A stretch of 34,604 nt of DNA from an uncultured Collinsella sp. (GCA_900542635.1 UQOJ01000019.1:1-34604); one strand, 5' to 3'. Shown: positions 15,348-24,470, counted from the first letter of the stretch. Translations and numbers: made by a program. The notes: a model not told the origin generated them from the letters alone.

Positions 15348-16961
15348 TTACGCCTTGACGGTCGCAACGCCCCTGAAGGACATGCTCGTCGTGCCGATGC
15401 CCTTGAAACCATCGAGGGCCTCGCCATTGGGCGCAGTGGACGGATCGTCCCAAGAAGCGGAGACGGTCTTGACGTGGACAACGGGGTACAGAACGGCGTT
15501 GTCGGCAATGATGTCGAAACACTCGTTCCACTTCTTCTGCTGCTCGTCGCCCTCGGCGGCAAGAGCCTCGTCCATGAGACCGTGGAGCTTCTGCCACTCA
15601 GCGGACTCCTTCCACGGGCAACGGGTCTGCATCCAGACGTTGTCGCCGTACCACCAGTTGAGCAGCAGGTCGGGGTCGGCGCCGAAGCAGGAAGGATCGC
15701 CAGGGGCAAGGAGGATATCGTAGGCCTCGCCGCCGTCGATGGCGGCGTAGGTGGCCGGCGAGGTATCGGTCTGGATGGTCACATCGAAGCCGAGAGCGTC
15801 GAGGTCGTTCTTGACCTGGGCGGCCATGCCCTTAATCTGCTCGTTGTCGGTGGTGCGCAGGGTGATGGCACCCGGGGTGATGCCAGACTCCTCGATGAGC
15901 TTCTTAGCCTTCTTGGTGTCGGTCTTGTACACCGTGGAAGCCTCATGATAGTTGGTGAAGCTCTTGGGCAGGTAGCAGCTGGCAGCGGTGGCAAGGCCGG
16001 CGAAGGTGTTGCTGACCATCTTCTCGGTGTCGAGCGCATACATGACAGCCTGACGGACCTTGACGTTGTTCCAAGGCTCCTTGGCGACGTTGAACATGAT
16101 GAAGCGGGTGCCGAAACCCTGAACGTTATCGATCTTGCAGCCGGCGCTCTCGAGCTGGTCGACGGCGTCAGCGGTAACGAGCTCCATAACGAGCGTGGAG
16201 CCCTCCTGCTGAGCGGTAACGCGAGCAGTGGGGTCGGTCAGGATGCTGTACTGGATCTTCTTATCCTCGGCAGCATACTCACCGTTGTACTCAGGATTGG
16301 GAACCAGGGTAATCTCGGTATCGGAGATAGAGTCGTACATCCAGGGGCCGGAGCCGATCGGCTGCTTGGCGCGATCCTCCTCGGTCTGAGTGGCCGGGGT
16401 AACGCGGACGATGGCCAGACGATCCTTGAGCAGGGAGAAGTTGGGGACCTTGGTCTTGACCGTCACGGTGCTGGCGTCCTTGGCCTCGATGGACTCGAAG
16501 GGCTGGAAGAACGGAGCATAGGTAGCGGAAGCGGCGCAAGCGGTGTAGGAGGCAACGACATCGTCAGCGGTGACCTCGGTGCCATCGGAGAACTTGGCGC
16601 CCTTGCGGATGGTGACCTCGAAAGTGGTGTCGTCCACGGACTTAGGATCGTCGGTGGCGAGCTCGTTGAAGGTGCTGTAGTCGTGGTAATCGATGCCGTA
16701 GAGGCCCTCGACGACGTGCCAGTTAGCACCCAGGCCCACAGCGGAGCCGGTGCTGGCGGGATCGAAGCTGGACGGAGCGTAAGCGGAACCAGCGGTGATC
16801 ACGCCGCCGCCACGGTTGGCGGAATCGGTGGAACCGGAAGCGGAACCCTCGTCGCTAGAGCTGCCACCGCAGCCGGTGAGACCAAGCCCTGCGACAGCAG
16901 CGACGCTGCCGGTGAGGCCGAGGAACGAACGCCTGGACATACCCTTGTTGATGATGGCCAT
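15348..16961 (-). CDS. substrate-binding lipoprotein, ABC family 5 (OppA/DppA type)
   Basis: Extracytoplasmic binding protein of the importer, 537 residues. The signal peptide carries a twin-arginine motif SRRSFL (residues 9-14), a hydrophobic stretch, and a lipobox LTGC with the modified Cys31, followed by a Gly/Ser-rich linker. It is therefore a Tat-exported lipoprotein. The family core includes YGIDYHDYSTFNELATD, ATDDPKSVDDTTFEVTIRKG with KFSDGTEVTADDVVASY, and IGSGPWMYD. The start ATG at 16961 has AGGAG 5 nt upstream. Sequence gives a peptide/nickel-family binding protein; sialic acid as ligand is inferred from the co-oriented nan genes. Confidence 0.93.
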   Translation of the reverse strand: MAIINKGMSRRSFLGLTGSVAAVAGLGLTGCGGSSSDEGSASGSTDSANRGGGVITAGSAYAPSSFDPASTGSAVGLGANWHVVEGLYGIDYHDYSTFNELATDDPKSVDDTTFEVTIRKGAKFSDGTEVTADDVVASYTACAASATYAPFFQPFESIEAKDASTVTVKTKVPNFSLLKDRLAIVRVTPATQTEEDRAKQPIGSGPWMYDSISDTEITLVPNPEYNGEYAAEDKKIQYSILTDPTARVTAQQEGSTLVMELVTADAVDQLESAGCKIDNVQGFGTRFIMFNVAKEPWNNVKVRQAVMYALDTEKMVSNTFAGLATAASCYLPKSFTNYHEASTVYKTDTKKAKKLIEESGITPGAITLRTTDNEQIKGMAAQVKNDLDALGFDVTIQTDTSPATYAAIDGGEAYDILLAPGDPSCFGADPDLLLNWWYGDNVWMQTRCPWKESAEWQKLHGLMDEALAAEGDEQQKKWNECFDIIADNAVLYPVVHVKTVSASWDDPSTAPNGEALDGFKGIGTTSMSFRGVATVKA

Positions 16962-17079
16962 GTCTTCTCCTATCAATAGAGAATCTTACTCGGGAGCACC
17001 TAGACTTGCCCCCGCGCAACTTGCGGACGATATATACCTTACCTACCGACGAACCCAACTGAGGTGCCGCGCTCGGCGA

Positions 17080-17162
17080 CCGATACATACATACGCTTGA
17101 ACGGTATTTACTACCGTTCACCGAATTCGTTGACAAACGATTCGCCAGACAGTATGTATCGG
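17080..17162. repeat. spaced 11-bp inverted repeat upstream of oppA-like gene
   Basis: Perfect arms CCGATACATAC (17080-17090) and GTATGTATCGG (17152-17162), 61 bp apart. The similarity goes on outward as CTCG on both sides, with 4 extra bases on the left. The 17098-17120 dyad lies between them. The arrangement could be two outer half-sites for DNA looping or a large RNA fold. Confidence 0.5.
17098..17120. promoter_or_regulatory. 23-bp dyad, candidate operator of the opp-nan operon
   Basis: Perfect 9-bp arms TGAACGGTA and TACCGTTCA with 5 central bases (TTTAC), 137-159 bp upstream of the oppA-like start codon. It overlaps the -10 of one predicted promoter, which is where a repressor would act. 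No regulator gene lies in this operon within the window. Confidence 0.55.
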
Positions 17163-17324
17163 CGAGGTGAGATATCAGTCTTCGTCAACCCGCAGGATAG
17201 CAGGGTTTTCGCTTGGGTTAGTCAAACGTTTTAGCGTTAATAAAACCCGAAACCAGCAGGCAATCATGGCGAAATAAATGGTTGAAAATCGCGCAATCAT
17301 GTATATCAGTTGTTTGGCTCGTGT

Positions 17325-19271
17325 TTAGCTATCGGAATGGCCAGCCGCCGCCTCGGCGCGCTCGGCATTCCATGCAACGAGCGCCTCGTGGACCGCCTTG
17401 GCAACATCGGCAGGTATGCCGCGAACTTCCGCGATCTCTTGCTCGCTCGCCGCGCGCAAACGCTTCATCGAGCCAAAATGGCGCATAAGGGCACGTTTTC
17501 TGGTGGGTCCCACGCCTGGAACGTCATCGAGTACCGAAACCGTCATGGCTTTATCGCGCAACTCGCGATGGAACGTGATGGCAAAACGGTGCGATTCATC
17601 GCGAACCTGTTTAATTAGATAGAGCGAAGCAGACCCGGTCGGCAGCACGACGGGAGTCTCGTCCCAAGGCACGAAAACTTCCTCATCGGCCTTCGCCAAG
17701 CCACAAACCGGTATATCGAGCCCAAGAGCCTCAAGTTGCTTGATCGCAGCGGTCAATTGCGGCTTACCGCCATCGACAACGAGCAAATCGGGGCGCGAGC
17801 CAAAGCGCTCGTCGACCATGCGCTCGGGAGCATAGCGTCGTCCCAAAACCTCGGACATCGACACGAAGTCGTTTGCCTCGTCCAATTCGGCCTGAATTTT
17901 AAAACGACGGTACTGGCTCTTGTCGGCGCGTCCGTTGGTAAACACCACCATCGAGGCGACCGTAAAGGTTCCATGCAGCGTCGAGATATCGAAGCACTCG
18001 ATACGCATCGGCGGCGCCGGCAGCGCCAGCGCGCTTTCGAGCTCCAGGAGCGCTTGATTGGTGCGGTCGTCAGCGTACCCCGTTCGCATCATGTAGCGCA
18101 TGAGGGCATGGCGCGCATTTTTGGATGCCATATCGAGCAAACGGTGCTTTTCGCCACGCTGCGGCCTATGGAGATGGCAGGAACGCTCGCGCTTGCCTGC
18201 AAGCCACTCCCCCAGCGCCTCCGCATCCTCAAGCTCGACAGAGAGGTTTATCTCAGCTGGAATATCAGCCGTCTCGTCGTAATAGCGCTTAAGAAAGCCC
18301 GATTGAAGTTCCTCTTCGTCGACATCCAAACCCTTATCGAGAATAAACTCGCAGGTTCGAACCGTTCGACCCTCACGCACGACAAAGACGCAAGCGGCGG
18401 AGATGGTCTCCTCGCGATAGAAACCGATGACATCGATATCGACACTGGAGGGAAAAACGACTTGCTGACGGTCGTCCAGACCCCTGATGACCTCCAAACG
18501 ACGTTTGACGCGTGCCGCGCGCTCAAAGTCGAGCGCCTCGGCGGCATCCGTCATCTCGGAGGTCAGCTCATCGACGACATCCTTGCGATGGCCCGACAAA
18601 AAGCGCTCGACACGCTTGACGTTCTTGGCATAGTCCGTAGGAGAAATCGCGCCGACACACGCACCTGGGCCGCGCCCGACATGGTAGTCGAAGCAGGGAC
18701 GCCCGTTTTGCGCGCAAATCATATTGACGATGTCTTCCTCGCCCTTGTGGGACTCGACGATACGACGACAACGACGCCACTCCGCACAAGAAGCCGAGCA
18801 GATCGGGATCACCTTGCGCAGCGTGTCAATGGTCTCACGCGCCGCGCGGCTATCGGTATAGGGACCAAAATAACGCGTTCCCGGCTTATGACGCTCGCGC
18901 GTGTATTTGATAGCGGGATACAGGTCGCCCTTTGTAATGGCGATAAAGGGGTAGCTCTTGTCATCCTTGAGGTCGACGTTAAAGTACGGATGGTACTGGC
19001 CGATCAGGTTGCGCTCGAGTACAAGCGCCTCATGCTCGGTTTCGACAACGATGTAGTCAAAGCTCGCAACCAATTGCATCATGAGCGGTATTTTTTGGCG
19101 CTCATCCTGCAGCGTCACGTACTGGCGCATACGGGAACGCAGGTTTTTCGCCTTGCCAACGTAGATGACATCGCCCTTGGCATCTTTCCAAAGGTAACAT
19201 CCGGGCTGCGTGGGAACGCGCGAAACCTGCTCGGCGAGTGTTGGAATGTTGTCGTGACCGGCCACACGCAC
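17325..19271 (-). CDS. uvrC: excinuclease ABC subunit C
   Basis: Dual-incision nuclease of nucleotide excision repair, 648 residues, normal length. The N-terminal GIY-YIG nuclease shows GCYLWKDAKGDVIYVGKAK. A cysteine-bearing segment near CSASCAEWRRC follows, then the UVR domain around LTSEMTDAAEALDFERAARV. The C-terminal RNase H-like nuclease has the first Asp in RIECFDIS and the second in LLVVDGGKPQ, and a helix-hairpin-helix ends the protein (LDDVPGVGPTRKRALMRHFGS). The start GTG at 19271 follows the murJ stop with no gap; another GTG at 19265 is equally possible. No strong ribosome binding site is seen, so translation is probably coupled to murJ. Confidence 0.96.
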   Translation of the reverse strand: MRVAGHDNIPTLAEQVSRVPTQPGCYLWKDAKGDVIYVGKAKNLRSRMRQYVTLQDERQKIPLMMQLVASFDYIVVETEHEALVLERNLIGQYHPYFNVDLKDDKSYPFIAITKGDLYPAIKYTRERHKPGTRYFGPYTDSRAARETIDTLRKVIPICSASCAEWRRCRRIVESHKGEEDIVNMICAQNGRPCFDYHVGRGPGACVGAISPTDYAKNVKRVERFLSGHRKDVVDELTSEMTDAAEALDFERAARVKRRLEVIRGLDDRQQVVFPSSVDIDVIGFYREETISAACVFVVREGRTVRTCEFILDKGLDVDEEELQSGFLKRYYDETADIPAEINLSVELEDAEALGEWLAGKRERSCHLHRPQRGEKHRLLDMASKNARHALMRYMMRTGYADDRTNQALLELESALALPAPPMRIECFDISTLHGTFTVASMVVFTNGRADKSQYRRFKIQAELDEANDFVSMSEVLGRRYAPERMVDERFGSRPDLLVVDGGKPQLTAAIKQLEALGLDIPVCGLAKADEEVFVPWDETPVVLPTGSASLYLIKQVRDESHRFAITFHRELRDKAMTVSVLDDVPGVGPTRKRALMRHFGSMKRLRAASEQEIAEVRGIPADVAKAVHEALVAWNAERAEAAAGHSDS

Positions 19272-20954
19272 CTACTTGCGACGAAGCAGCGCCGAGACCT
19301 CGGGCATCTTAAGAACGACGGCAAGGCCAAAGGTAACAGCAAGCGAGACGACACCCGCAACGCAAACATAGCCAAGAGTAATCAGAATCGAGCCGCCAAG
19401 TACCCCGACAAAGTGTTCAAGCGCCCACATGACGCCGGCGCCTGCGGCAGCCCCTAGGCCGCCGAGCAAAAGGCCAAAGAAACCGCCATGCAGGATAGAT
19501 TTGACCTGAAGGCCACGCAGGCGACGACGCAGCCACCACAGCGAACAGCCGACCAAGATCACGTAGTCGACAACATACGAAAGCGCGATTGCCGGCATAC
19601 CGAAGCCCAGCACAACGCCAAACAGCAGAACCGAGCCAGCCTGGCCGATGGCGGAATACAGGCAATAGCGGCTATAGGGCTTCATGTCGAGCAAGGCAGA
19701 GAAGCTCTTCTGCATCAACACGACCACGCCGTAGAGCGGCAGCGAGAGCGCCAGGTAGACAAGGTACTCGGACACCAGCGCCACGCCGGATTCATCGAAC
19801 TTGCCGGCACAGTAAATCATGTTGAGCGGACGTGCGAAGACAATCAGGTACAGTGCGAACGGAATCAGGAAGAACAGCATCTGGGCGACGCCACGCGAAA
19901 TGCCCGTGCGAACGCTGTCGTAATCCTTCTCCTGTGCGTCATGAGAGAGCTCGGTATAGAGCGCCGTCGAAAGCGAGGCGGCAATCAGCGCGTAGGGCAG
20001 CGTGTACCACAGGCGCGCATAGGCGATGACGGAAGGACCCGTCTCGGGCTGGACCACCAGCGCGGCAGCGTTGGTGATAGAAGTCGAGACAAACATGCAC
20101 ACCGTGGCGAGCAGCGTCGGGATACCGAGCGCAATCGTCTGGCGCAGCGCGGGGTCCTTAAAGTCGATATGGATATGGGGATGCACGCCGTGCTTGCCAA
20201 GCGCGGGAATCTGACATGCCATCTGAACAAAGACACCGAGGGTCGTACCGGCCGCAATCAAGATGATGCCGGCACGTTCGCCAAACTGTGCGGACACGGG
20301 CGCAAAACCCATAAAGCTCGCAATGACGATCACATTGTTGAGGACCGGGGCAAACGTCGACCAGAAGTAGTCGCGGTGTGCGTTGAGAACGCCCGAGAAC
20401 ACCGAGCCCAAACCATAAAAGAGAATCTGGATGGCAAAGAAACGGAACATGAACGCAGCGGTATCCATGCTGCCGCCGTCACCCGAAAGGAACGATTGCG
20501 TCCAGATAAAGCCCGGGGCGAACACGGTCCCCAGCAACGAAATGCCACCCAGCACCAAAAGCAGAATGCCAAGCAGGTTGCCCACGTACTCGTTCGAGGC
20601 CTCGCGACCCTGCTCACGCCTCACGCCCATGTACACGGGCAAAAACGCCGTCACGAGCATGCCACCCATCACGAGTTCGTAGAGCATATTGGGCAGGTTG
20701 TTGGCGACCTGATAGGAGGACGAGAGTAGCGACATGCCGATAGCGGCCGCCATTGCCCACGTGCGGATAAAACCGGTGACGCGAGACACGATAGTCAGAA
20801 TGGTCATAAGCCCGGCGGAACGACCAACCGTGGAGTAGTCCGACGAGCCCATGTCGTCAGTGTCATCTCGCGACGAAGAAACTTCGGATGAGGGTGTCTG
20901 AGGCGCAGATTCTTTTGCAAAATGAGCTCCGCACTTCAATTCTTCCTGCGGCAT
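19272..20954 (-). CDS. murJ: lipid II flippase MurJ (MviN)
   Basis: Integral membrane protein of the MOP superfamily predicted to flip lipid II to the outer face of the membrane for peptidoglycan synthesis. It has 560 residues with about 14 hydrophobic segments. A polar N-terminus of some 45 residues precedes the family core: TILSRVTGF-like TIVSRVTGFIRTWAMA, then YQVANNLPNMLYELVMGGMLVTAFLPVY, and FFAIQILFYGLGSVFSGVLNAH. The ATG at 20954 has AGAGGA about 7 nt upstream and lies 3 nt after the YbaK-type stop. The long N-terminal tail without homology is unusual in MurJ but common in actinobacteria. Confidence 0.94.
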   Translation of the reverse strand: MPQEELKCGAHFAKESAPQTPSSEVSSSRDDTDDMGSSDYSTVGRSAGLMTILTIVSRVTGFIRTWAMAAAIGMSLLSSSYQVANNLPNMLYELVMGGMLVTAFLPVYMGVRREQGREASNEYVGNLLGILLLVLGGISLLGTVFAPGFIWTQSFLSGDGGSMDTAAFMFRFFAIQILFYGLGSVFSGVLNAHRDYFWSTFAPVLNNVIVIASFMGFAPVSAQFGERAGIILIAAGTTLGVFVQMACQIPALGKHGVHPHIHIDFKDPALRQTIALGIPTLLATVCMFVSTSITNAAALVVQPETGPSVIAYARLWYTLPYALIAASLSTALYTELSHDAQEKDYDSVRTGISRGVAQMLFFLIPFALYLIVFARPLNMIYCAGKFDESGVALVSEYLVYLALSLPLYGVVVLMQKSFSALLDMKPYSRYCLYSAIGQAGSVLLFGVVLGFGMPAIALSYVVDYVILVGCSLWWLRRRLRGLQVKSILHGGFFGLLLGGLGAAAGAGVMWALEHFVGVLGGSILITLGYVCVAGVVSLAVTFGLAVVLKMPEVSALLRRK

Positions 20955-20957
20955 CGC

Positions 20958-21458
20958 TCAGTCCTCTCTCGTAATCGCGGCAACCGTCGCCCCGCAAAAT
21001 GCAATTAAATCATCGGGTGCAAGCTCGAGCTGATAACCACGCTTGCCTCCCGAAATAAAAATGGTATCCCAAAGGACGCATGTCTCGTCAATGAGCGTCC
21101 GGTAGCGTTTTTTCATACCGACCGGGCTGCAGCCGCCGCGAACGTAGCCAGTCGCCGCAAGCAAATCCTTCACATGCATCATGGCCAAGGACTTCTCCCC
21201 CGCGGCACGCGCGGCGGACTTTAGATCGAGCTCGTCGGCAACAGGGATGCAGCACACGACATAGTCGTTGGACGGCGTCACGCAGACCAAAGTCTTAAAT
21301 CCTTGACCGGGCTCCTCGCCAAGCTGCTCCGAAATCGCGACCCCCAGGCCCACCGACTCATCACCATCGTCTTCGTACGTATGTAGAACATAGGAAATGC
21401 CGGCACTTTCCAGCTCGCGCATCGCATTGGTTTTTGGCGTCTTTACAGCCTTTGCCAT
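20958..21458 (-). CDS. ybaK: YbaK/EbsC family aminoacyl-tRNA deacylase
   Basis: Family members hydrolyse misacylated tRNA, typically Cys-tRNA(Pro). The protein has 166 residues, the usual size. The conserved Lys55 is in FKTLVCV and the glycine-rich GGCSPVGMKKR is in the C-terminal half, both typical of the Cys-tRNA(Pro) deacylase subgroup. I chose ATG 21458 (MAKAVKTPKTNAMR) because AAAGGA precedes it; the longer reading adds 32 residues with no match. It leads the tight group with murJ and uvrC. The subgroup assignment is by motif only. Confidence 0.88.
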   Translation of the reverse strand: MAKAVKTPKTNAMRELESAGISYVLHTYEDDGDESVGLGVAISEQLGEEPGQGFKTLVCVTPSNDYVVCCIPVADELDLKSAARAAGEKSLAMMHVKDLLAATGYVRGGCSPVGMKKRYRTLIDETCVLWDTIFISGGKRGYQLELAPDDLIAFCGATVAAITRED

Positions 21459-21495
21459 GACATATCCTTTCTCTCGCATTCGGACGCAAGGATTA

Positions 21496-21526
21496 AGTAT
21501 ATGTCCAATTCGGCTGCATACGTCAC
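21496..21526 (-). promoter_or_regulatory. possible promoter of ybaK-murJ-uvrC
   Basis: On the minus strand GTGACG (21526-21521) and TATACT (21501-21496) are 19 bp apart. The -10 is good, the -35 moderate and the spacing long. It is the only plausible pair between the uvrA hairpin and the ybaK start. Confidence 0.35.
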
Positions 21527-21539
21527 TTCGGCACAGCAA

Positions 21540-21570
21540 GCGCCATCGAATCACAAGGAGTCGATGGCGC
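21540..21570 (-). terminator. hairpin after uvrA, terminator-like
   Basis: Perfect 10-bp arms GCGCCATCGA and TCGATGGCGC with an 11-nt loop, 20 nt after the uvrA stop codon. The following bases on the minus strand are TTGCTGTG, a poor T-run, so termination may be incomplete. Confidence 0.5.
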
Positions 21571-21590
21571 CCATAAACTGAATCGCCTAT

Positions 21591-24470
21591 TTATTGAGCA
21601 TCAAGTTGAGCCTGACGCTCCCGGTCACGCCTGAGCAACGGCGCCAAAAACTTGCCCGTATAACTCTGCGGACAGTCCGCAACCTGCTCCGGTGTGCCCG
21701 AAACCACGACGGTTCCGCCGCCGTTACCGCCCTCGGGACCCATATCGATCAGGCGGTCGGCAACCTTGATGACATCAAGGTTGTGTTCAATCACCAGCAC
21801 CGTGTTGCCCGCATCGACCAAGCGCTGCAGCACATCGAGCAGCTGGCGGACGTCCTCAAAATGAAGGCCGGTCGTCGGCTCGTCCAGAATATAGAACGTC
21901 TTGCCCGTCTGGCGTCGATGAAGCTCCTTAGCGAGCTTCACACGCTGCGCCTCGCCGCCCGAGAGCGTCGTGGCGGGCTGGCCTAGGCTCACGTAGCCCA
22001 AGCCTACATCGTACAGCGTCTGAAGCTTGCGCTTAATCTGCGGGATATTCCCAAAGAAAGCCAGTGCCTCGGCCACGCTCATGTCAAGTACGTCCGAGAT
22101 GGTCTTGCCACGGTAGGTGACCTCGAGTGTCTCGCGGTTGTAGCGTTTACCGCCGCAAACTTCGCAGGGAACGTAGATATCGGGAAGGAAGTGCATCTCG
22201 ATCTTGATCTGTCCGTCGCCCTTGCACGCCTCACAGCGCCCGTCACTCACATTAAAGGAGAAACGACCCGGCGAGTAGCCGCGCGCCTTCGACTCCGGCG
22301 TACTCGCAAACAGCGCGCGAAGATCATCCCACAGGCCGATATAGGTAGCAGGGTTGGAACGCGGCGTGCGGCCAATCGGCGACTGGTCGATATCGATAAC
22401 CTTATCGATACACTCGATGCCCTCGATTTTCTTATACGGACCCACAGGGCGCGTCGAACGGTGAATGGCATTCGTAAGGGCAGGCGCAATGGTGTCGGTA
22501 ACCAGGGAGCTCTTGCCCGATCCCGACACGCCGGTAACAACCGTAAGCGTACCAAACTCGATCTTGGCGGTAACGTTTTTGAGGTTGTTGGCTCGAGCGC
22601 CCGTAATTTTAAGGCAGCCACGACCGGGCTTGCGCCGTTCATCAGGCACCCGGATCATTCGTTTGCCGGTCAGATAAGCGCCCGTCATCGACTCAGGACA
22701 CGCCATGATATCGGCAGGCGTTCCCGCCGCGACTACGTGTCCGCCGTTGACGCCGGCGCCGGGCCCCATGTCGATCACGTAATCGGCGGCACGGATTGTA
22801 TCCTCGTCGTGTTCGACGACGATAACGGTATTGCCGATATCGCGCAGGCGCTCGAGCGTCTTGATCAGGCGCTCGTTGTCACGCTGATGAAGACCGATCG
22901 AGGGCTCATCCAGAATATAGAGCACGCCCATGAGACCCGCGCCGATCTGCGTTGCCAGGCGAATACGCTGCGCCTCGCCACCAGAAAGCGTCGCCGAGGC
23001 ACGATCGAGCGTCAGATAGTCGAGTCCGACATCGACCAGAAAACGCAAGCGCTCCAGGATTTCCTTGACGATGCGCCCGCCGATAAACTGTTGGCGCTCG
23101 GTGAGCTCCAGGCCCTCAAAAAACTCGAGCGACTCACGGCACGACAGGCAACAAACCTCGTAAATGGACTTGCCACCCACGGTGACGGCGAGCATCTCAG
23201 GGCGCAAACGAGCGCCGTGGCAGCTCGAGCACGGTTCCTCGCGAATGTACTTCTCCAAGCGCGCCTTGGTGTTCTCGTTCGTCGTCTCGGTATAGCGTTC
23301 GTACAGGATGTTGCGAACGCCCGAAAACTTGGTATCCCACTGGCTGCGACGTCCGTCGAGCTTTTGGTAGTCGACCGAGATCTTCGTATCGCCCAGGCCA
23401 TCCAAGAATGCACGACGCACGCGAGGGGGCAAGTCCTCCCACGGCGTATCGGTGCTCACCTTAAAGTGTTTGCAGACCGCAGCAAAAATCTGCGGATAGT
23501 AGTTCGAATTGCCAAACAGGCTACCAAAGACTCCGTCGGCAATGGACTTCGAGGGGTCCTCGATCAGCGCCTCGGCATCAACGGTTTTCTTAAAGCCCAG
23601 GCCGTCGCACTCAGGACATGCGCCATAGGGAGCGTTGAACGAAAAATCACGCGGCTGAAGATCGTCAATGGAGTGACCATGCTCCGGGCACGCCAAGGCC
23701 AACGAATACTCCAGCAGCTCGCCCTCGGTCCCCTCGGGAGCATCACGATCGGGCAGCATGTACACGTTTACATTGCCGTGAGCCAGCGCGGTCGCCTGCT
23801 CAACAGACTCGGCGATACGGCCCAGAGAGTTCTCACGGATCACGATGCGATCGACCACGACCTCGATATCGTGCTTGAACTTCTTGTCCAGATCGATCGG
23901 ATCGTCGAGCGAGCGCACTTCACCGTCGACACGCACGCGGCTAAAGCCCTCGGCGCGAAGGTCCTCAAACAGTTTGGTGTACTCGCCTTTTCGCCCGCGC
24001 ACCACCGGTGCCAGCACAAACGCGCGACGGCCCTCCCCCGCCGCCAAGACCTTGTCGGCAACCTGGTCGGTCGTCTGACGCTCAATGACGCGGCCGCATT
24101 CGGGACAGTGCGGGGTGCCCACACGGGCGAACAGCAGGCGCAGATAGTCATAAATCTCGGTTACGGTGCCAACCGTCGAGCGAGGGTTTTTAGACGTCGT
24201 CTTTTGGTCGATCGACACCGCCGGCGAAAGGCCGTCGATTGAATCCAAGTCGGGTTTGTCCATCTGGCCCAAGAACTGGCGCGCATAGCTCGAAAGACTC
24301 TCGACGTATCGACGCTGGCCCTCGGCATAGATAGTGTCAAATGCCAGCGAACTCTTGCCCGAGCCAGAAAGACCGGTAATGACCACGAGTTGGTCACGCG
24401 GAATGGAAACATCGATATCACGGAGGTTGTGCTCACGAGCGCCGCGAATAACGATAGAAGAATCAGACAT
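21591..24470 (-). CDS. uvrA: excinuclease ABC subunit A
   Basis: Damage-recognition ATPase of nucleotide excision repair, 959 residues, normal size. Two ABC modules are visible. The first has Walker A GLSGSGKSS near residue 32, a UvrB-binding and zinc region with CPECGR and the CPECDGLGF knot, and signature LSGGEAQRIRL. The second has Walker A GVSGSGKSS, zinc CEACKGDGQ and CEVCGGKRY, signature LSGGEAQRVKL and Walker B ILDEPTTGLH. The ATG at 24470 is preceded by AAGGAG, 6 nt upstream, and gives the standard N-terminus MSDSSIVIRGAREHNL. The gene has its own upstream region with a LexA-box-like dyad. Confidence 0.98.
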   Translation of the reverse strand: MSDSSIVIRGAREHNLRDIDVSIPRDQLVVITGLSGSGKSSLAFDTIYAEGQRRYVESLSSYARQFLGQMDKPDLDSIDGLSPAVSIDQKTTSKNPRSTVGTVTEIYDYLRLLFARVGTPHCPECGRVIERQTTDQVADKVLAAGEGRRAFVLAPVVRGRKGEYTKLFEDLRAEGFSRVRVDGEVRSLDDPIDLDKKFKHDIEVVVDRIVIRENSLGRIAESVEQATALAHGNVNVYMLPDRDAPEGTEGELLEYSLALACPEHGHSIDDLQPRDFSFNAPYGACPECDGLGFKKTVDAEALIEDPSKSIADGVFGSLFGNSNYYPQIFAAVCKHFKVSTDTPWEDLPPRVRRAFLDGLGDTKISVDYQKLDGRRSQWDTKFSGVRNILYERYTETTNENTKARLEKYIREEPCSSCHGARLRPEMLAVTVGGKSIYEVCCLSCRESLEFFEGLELTERQQFIGGRIVKEILERLRFLVDVGLDYLTLDRASATLSGGEAQRIRLATQIGAGLMGVLYILDEPSIGLHQRDNERLIKTLERLRDIGNTVIVVEHDEDTIRAADYVIDMGPGAGVNGGHVVAAGTPADIMACPESMTGAYLTGKRMIRVPDERRKPGRGCLKITGARANNLKNVTAKIEFGTLTVVTGVSGSGKSSLVTDTIAPALTNAIHRSTRPVGPYKKIEGIECIDKVIDIDQSPIGRTPRSNPATYIGLWDDLRALFASTPESKARGYSPGRFSFNVSDGRCEACKGDGQIKIEMHFLPDIYVPCEVCGGKRYNRETLEVTYRGKTISDVLDMSVAEALAFFGNIPQIKRKLQTLYDVGLGYVSLGQPATTLSGGEAQRVKLAKELHRRQTGKTFYILDEPTTGLHFEDVRQLLDVLQRLVDAGNTVLVIEHNLDVIKVADRLIDMGPEGGNGGGTVVVSGTPEQVADCPQSYTGKFLAPLLRRDRERQAQLDAQ

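Larger units (their letters stand above)
16962..17324 (-). promoter_or_regulatory. 363-bp regulatory region upstream of the opp-nan operon
   Basis: No coding sequence is seen. The minus strand offers two promoter-like pairs. The first is TTGTCA (17136-17131) with 17 bp to a weak TAGTAA (17113-17108), which lies inside the 17098-17120 dyad. The second is TTGGGT (17058-17053) with 16 bp to TATATA (17036-17031), nearer the gene. Also present are an AAACGTTT core (17224-17231) like the one in the gap leader, and arms GGGTTTT and AAAACCC (17203-17209, 17242-17248) that could fold as a weak structure after uvrC. No intrinsic terminator with a T-run follows uvrC. Confidence 0.5.

Noticed and set aside
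15190..15348. Frameshifted or missing third permease gene in the transporter
   Set aside because: The OppC-type permease is present, fused to the ATPase; all parts of an importer are accounted for.
22191..24242. Long plus-strand open frame (683 codons) opposite uvrA
   Set aside because: It is an antisense shadow of a fully conserved uvrA reading frame and lacks a ribosome binding site or recognised motifs.
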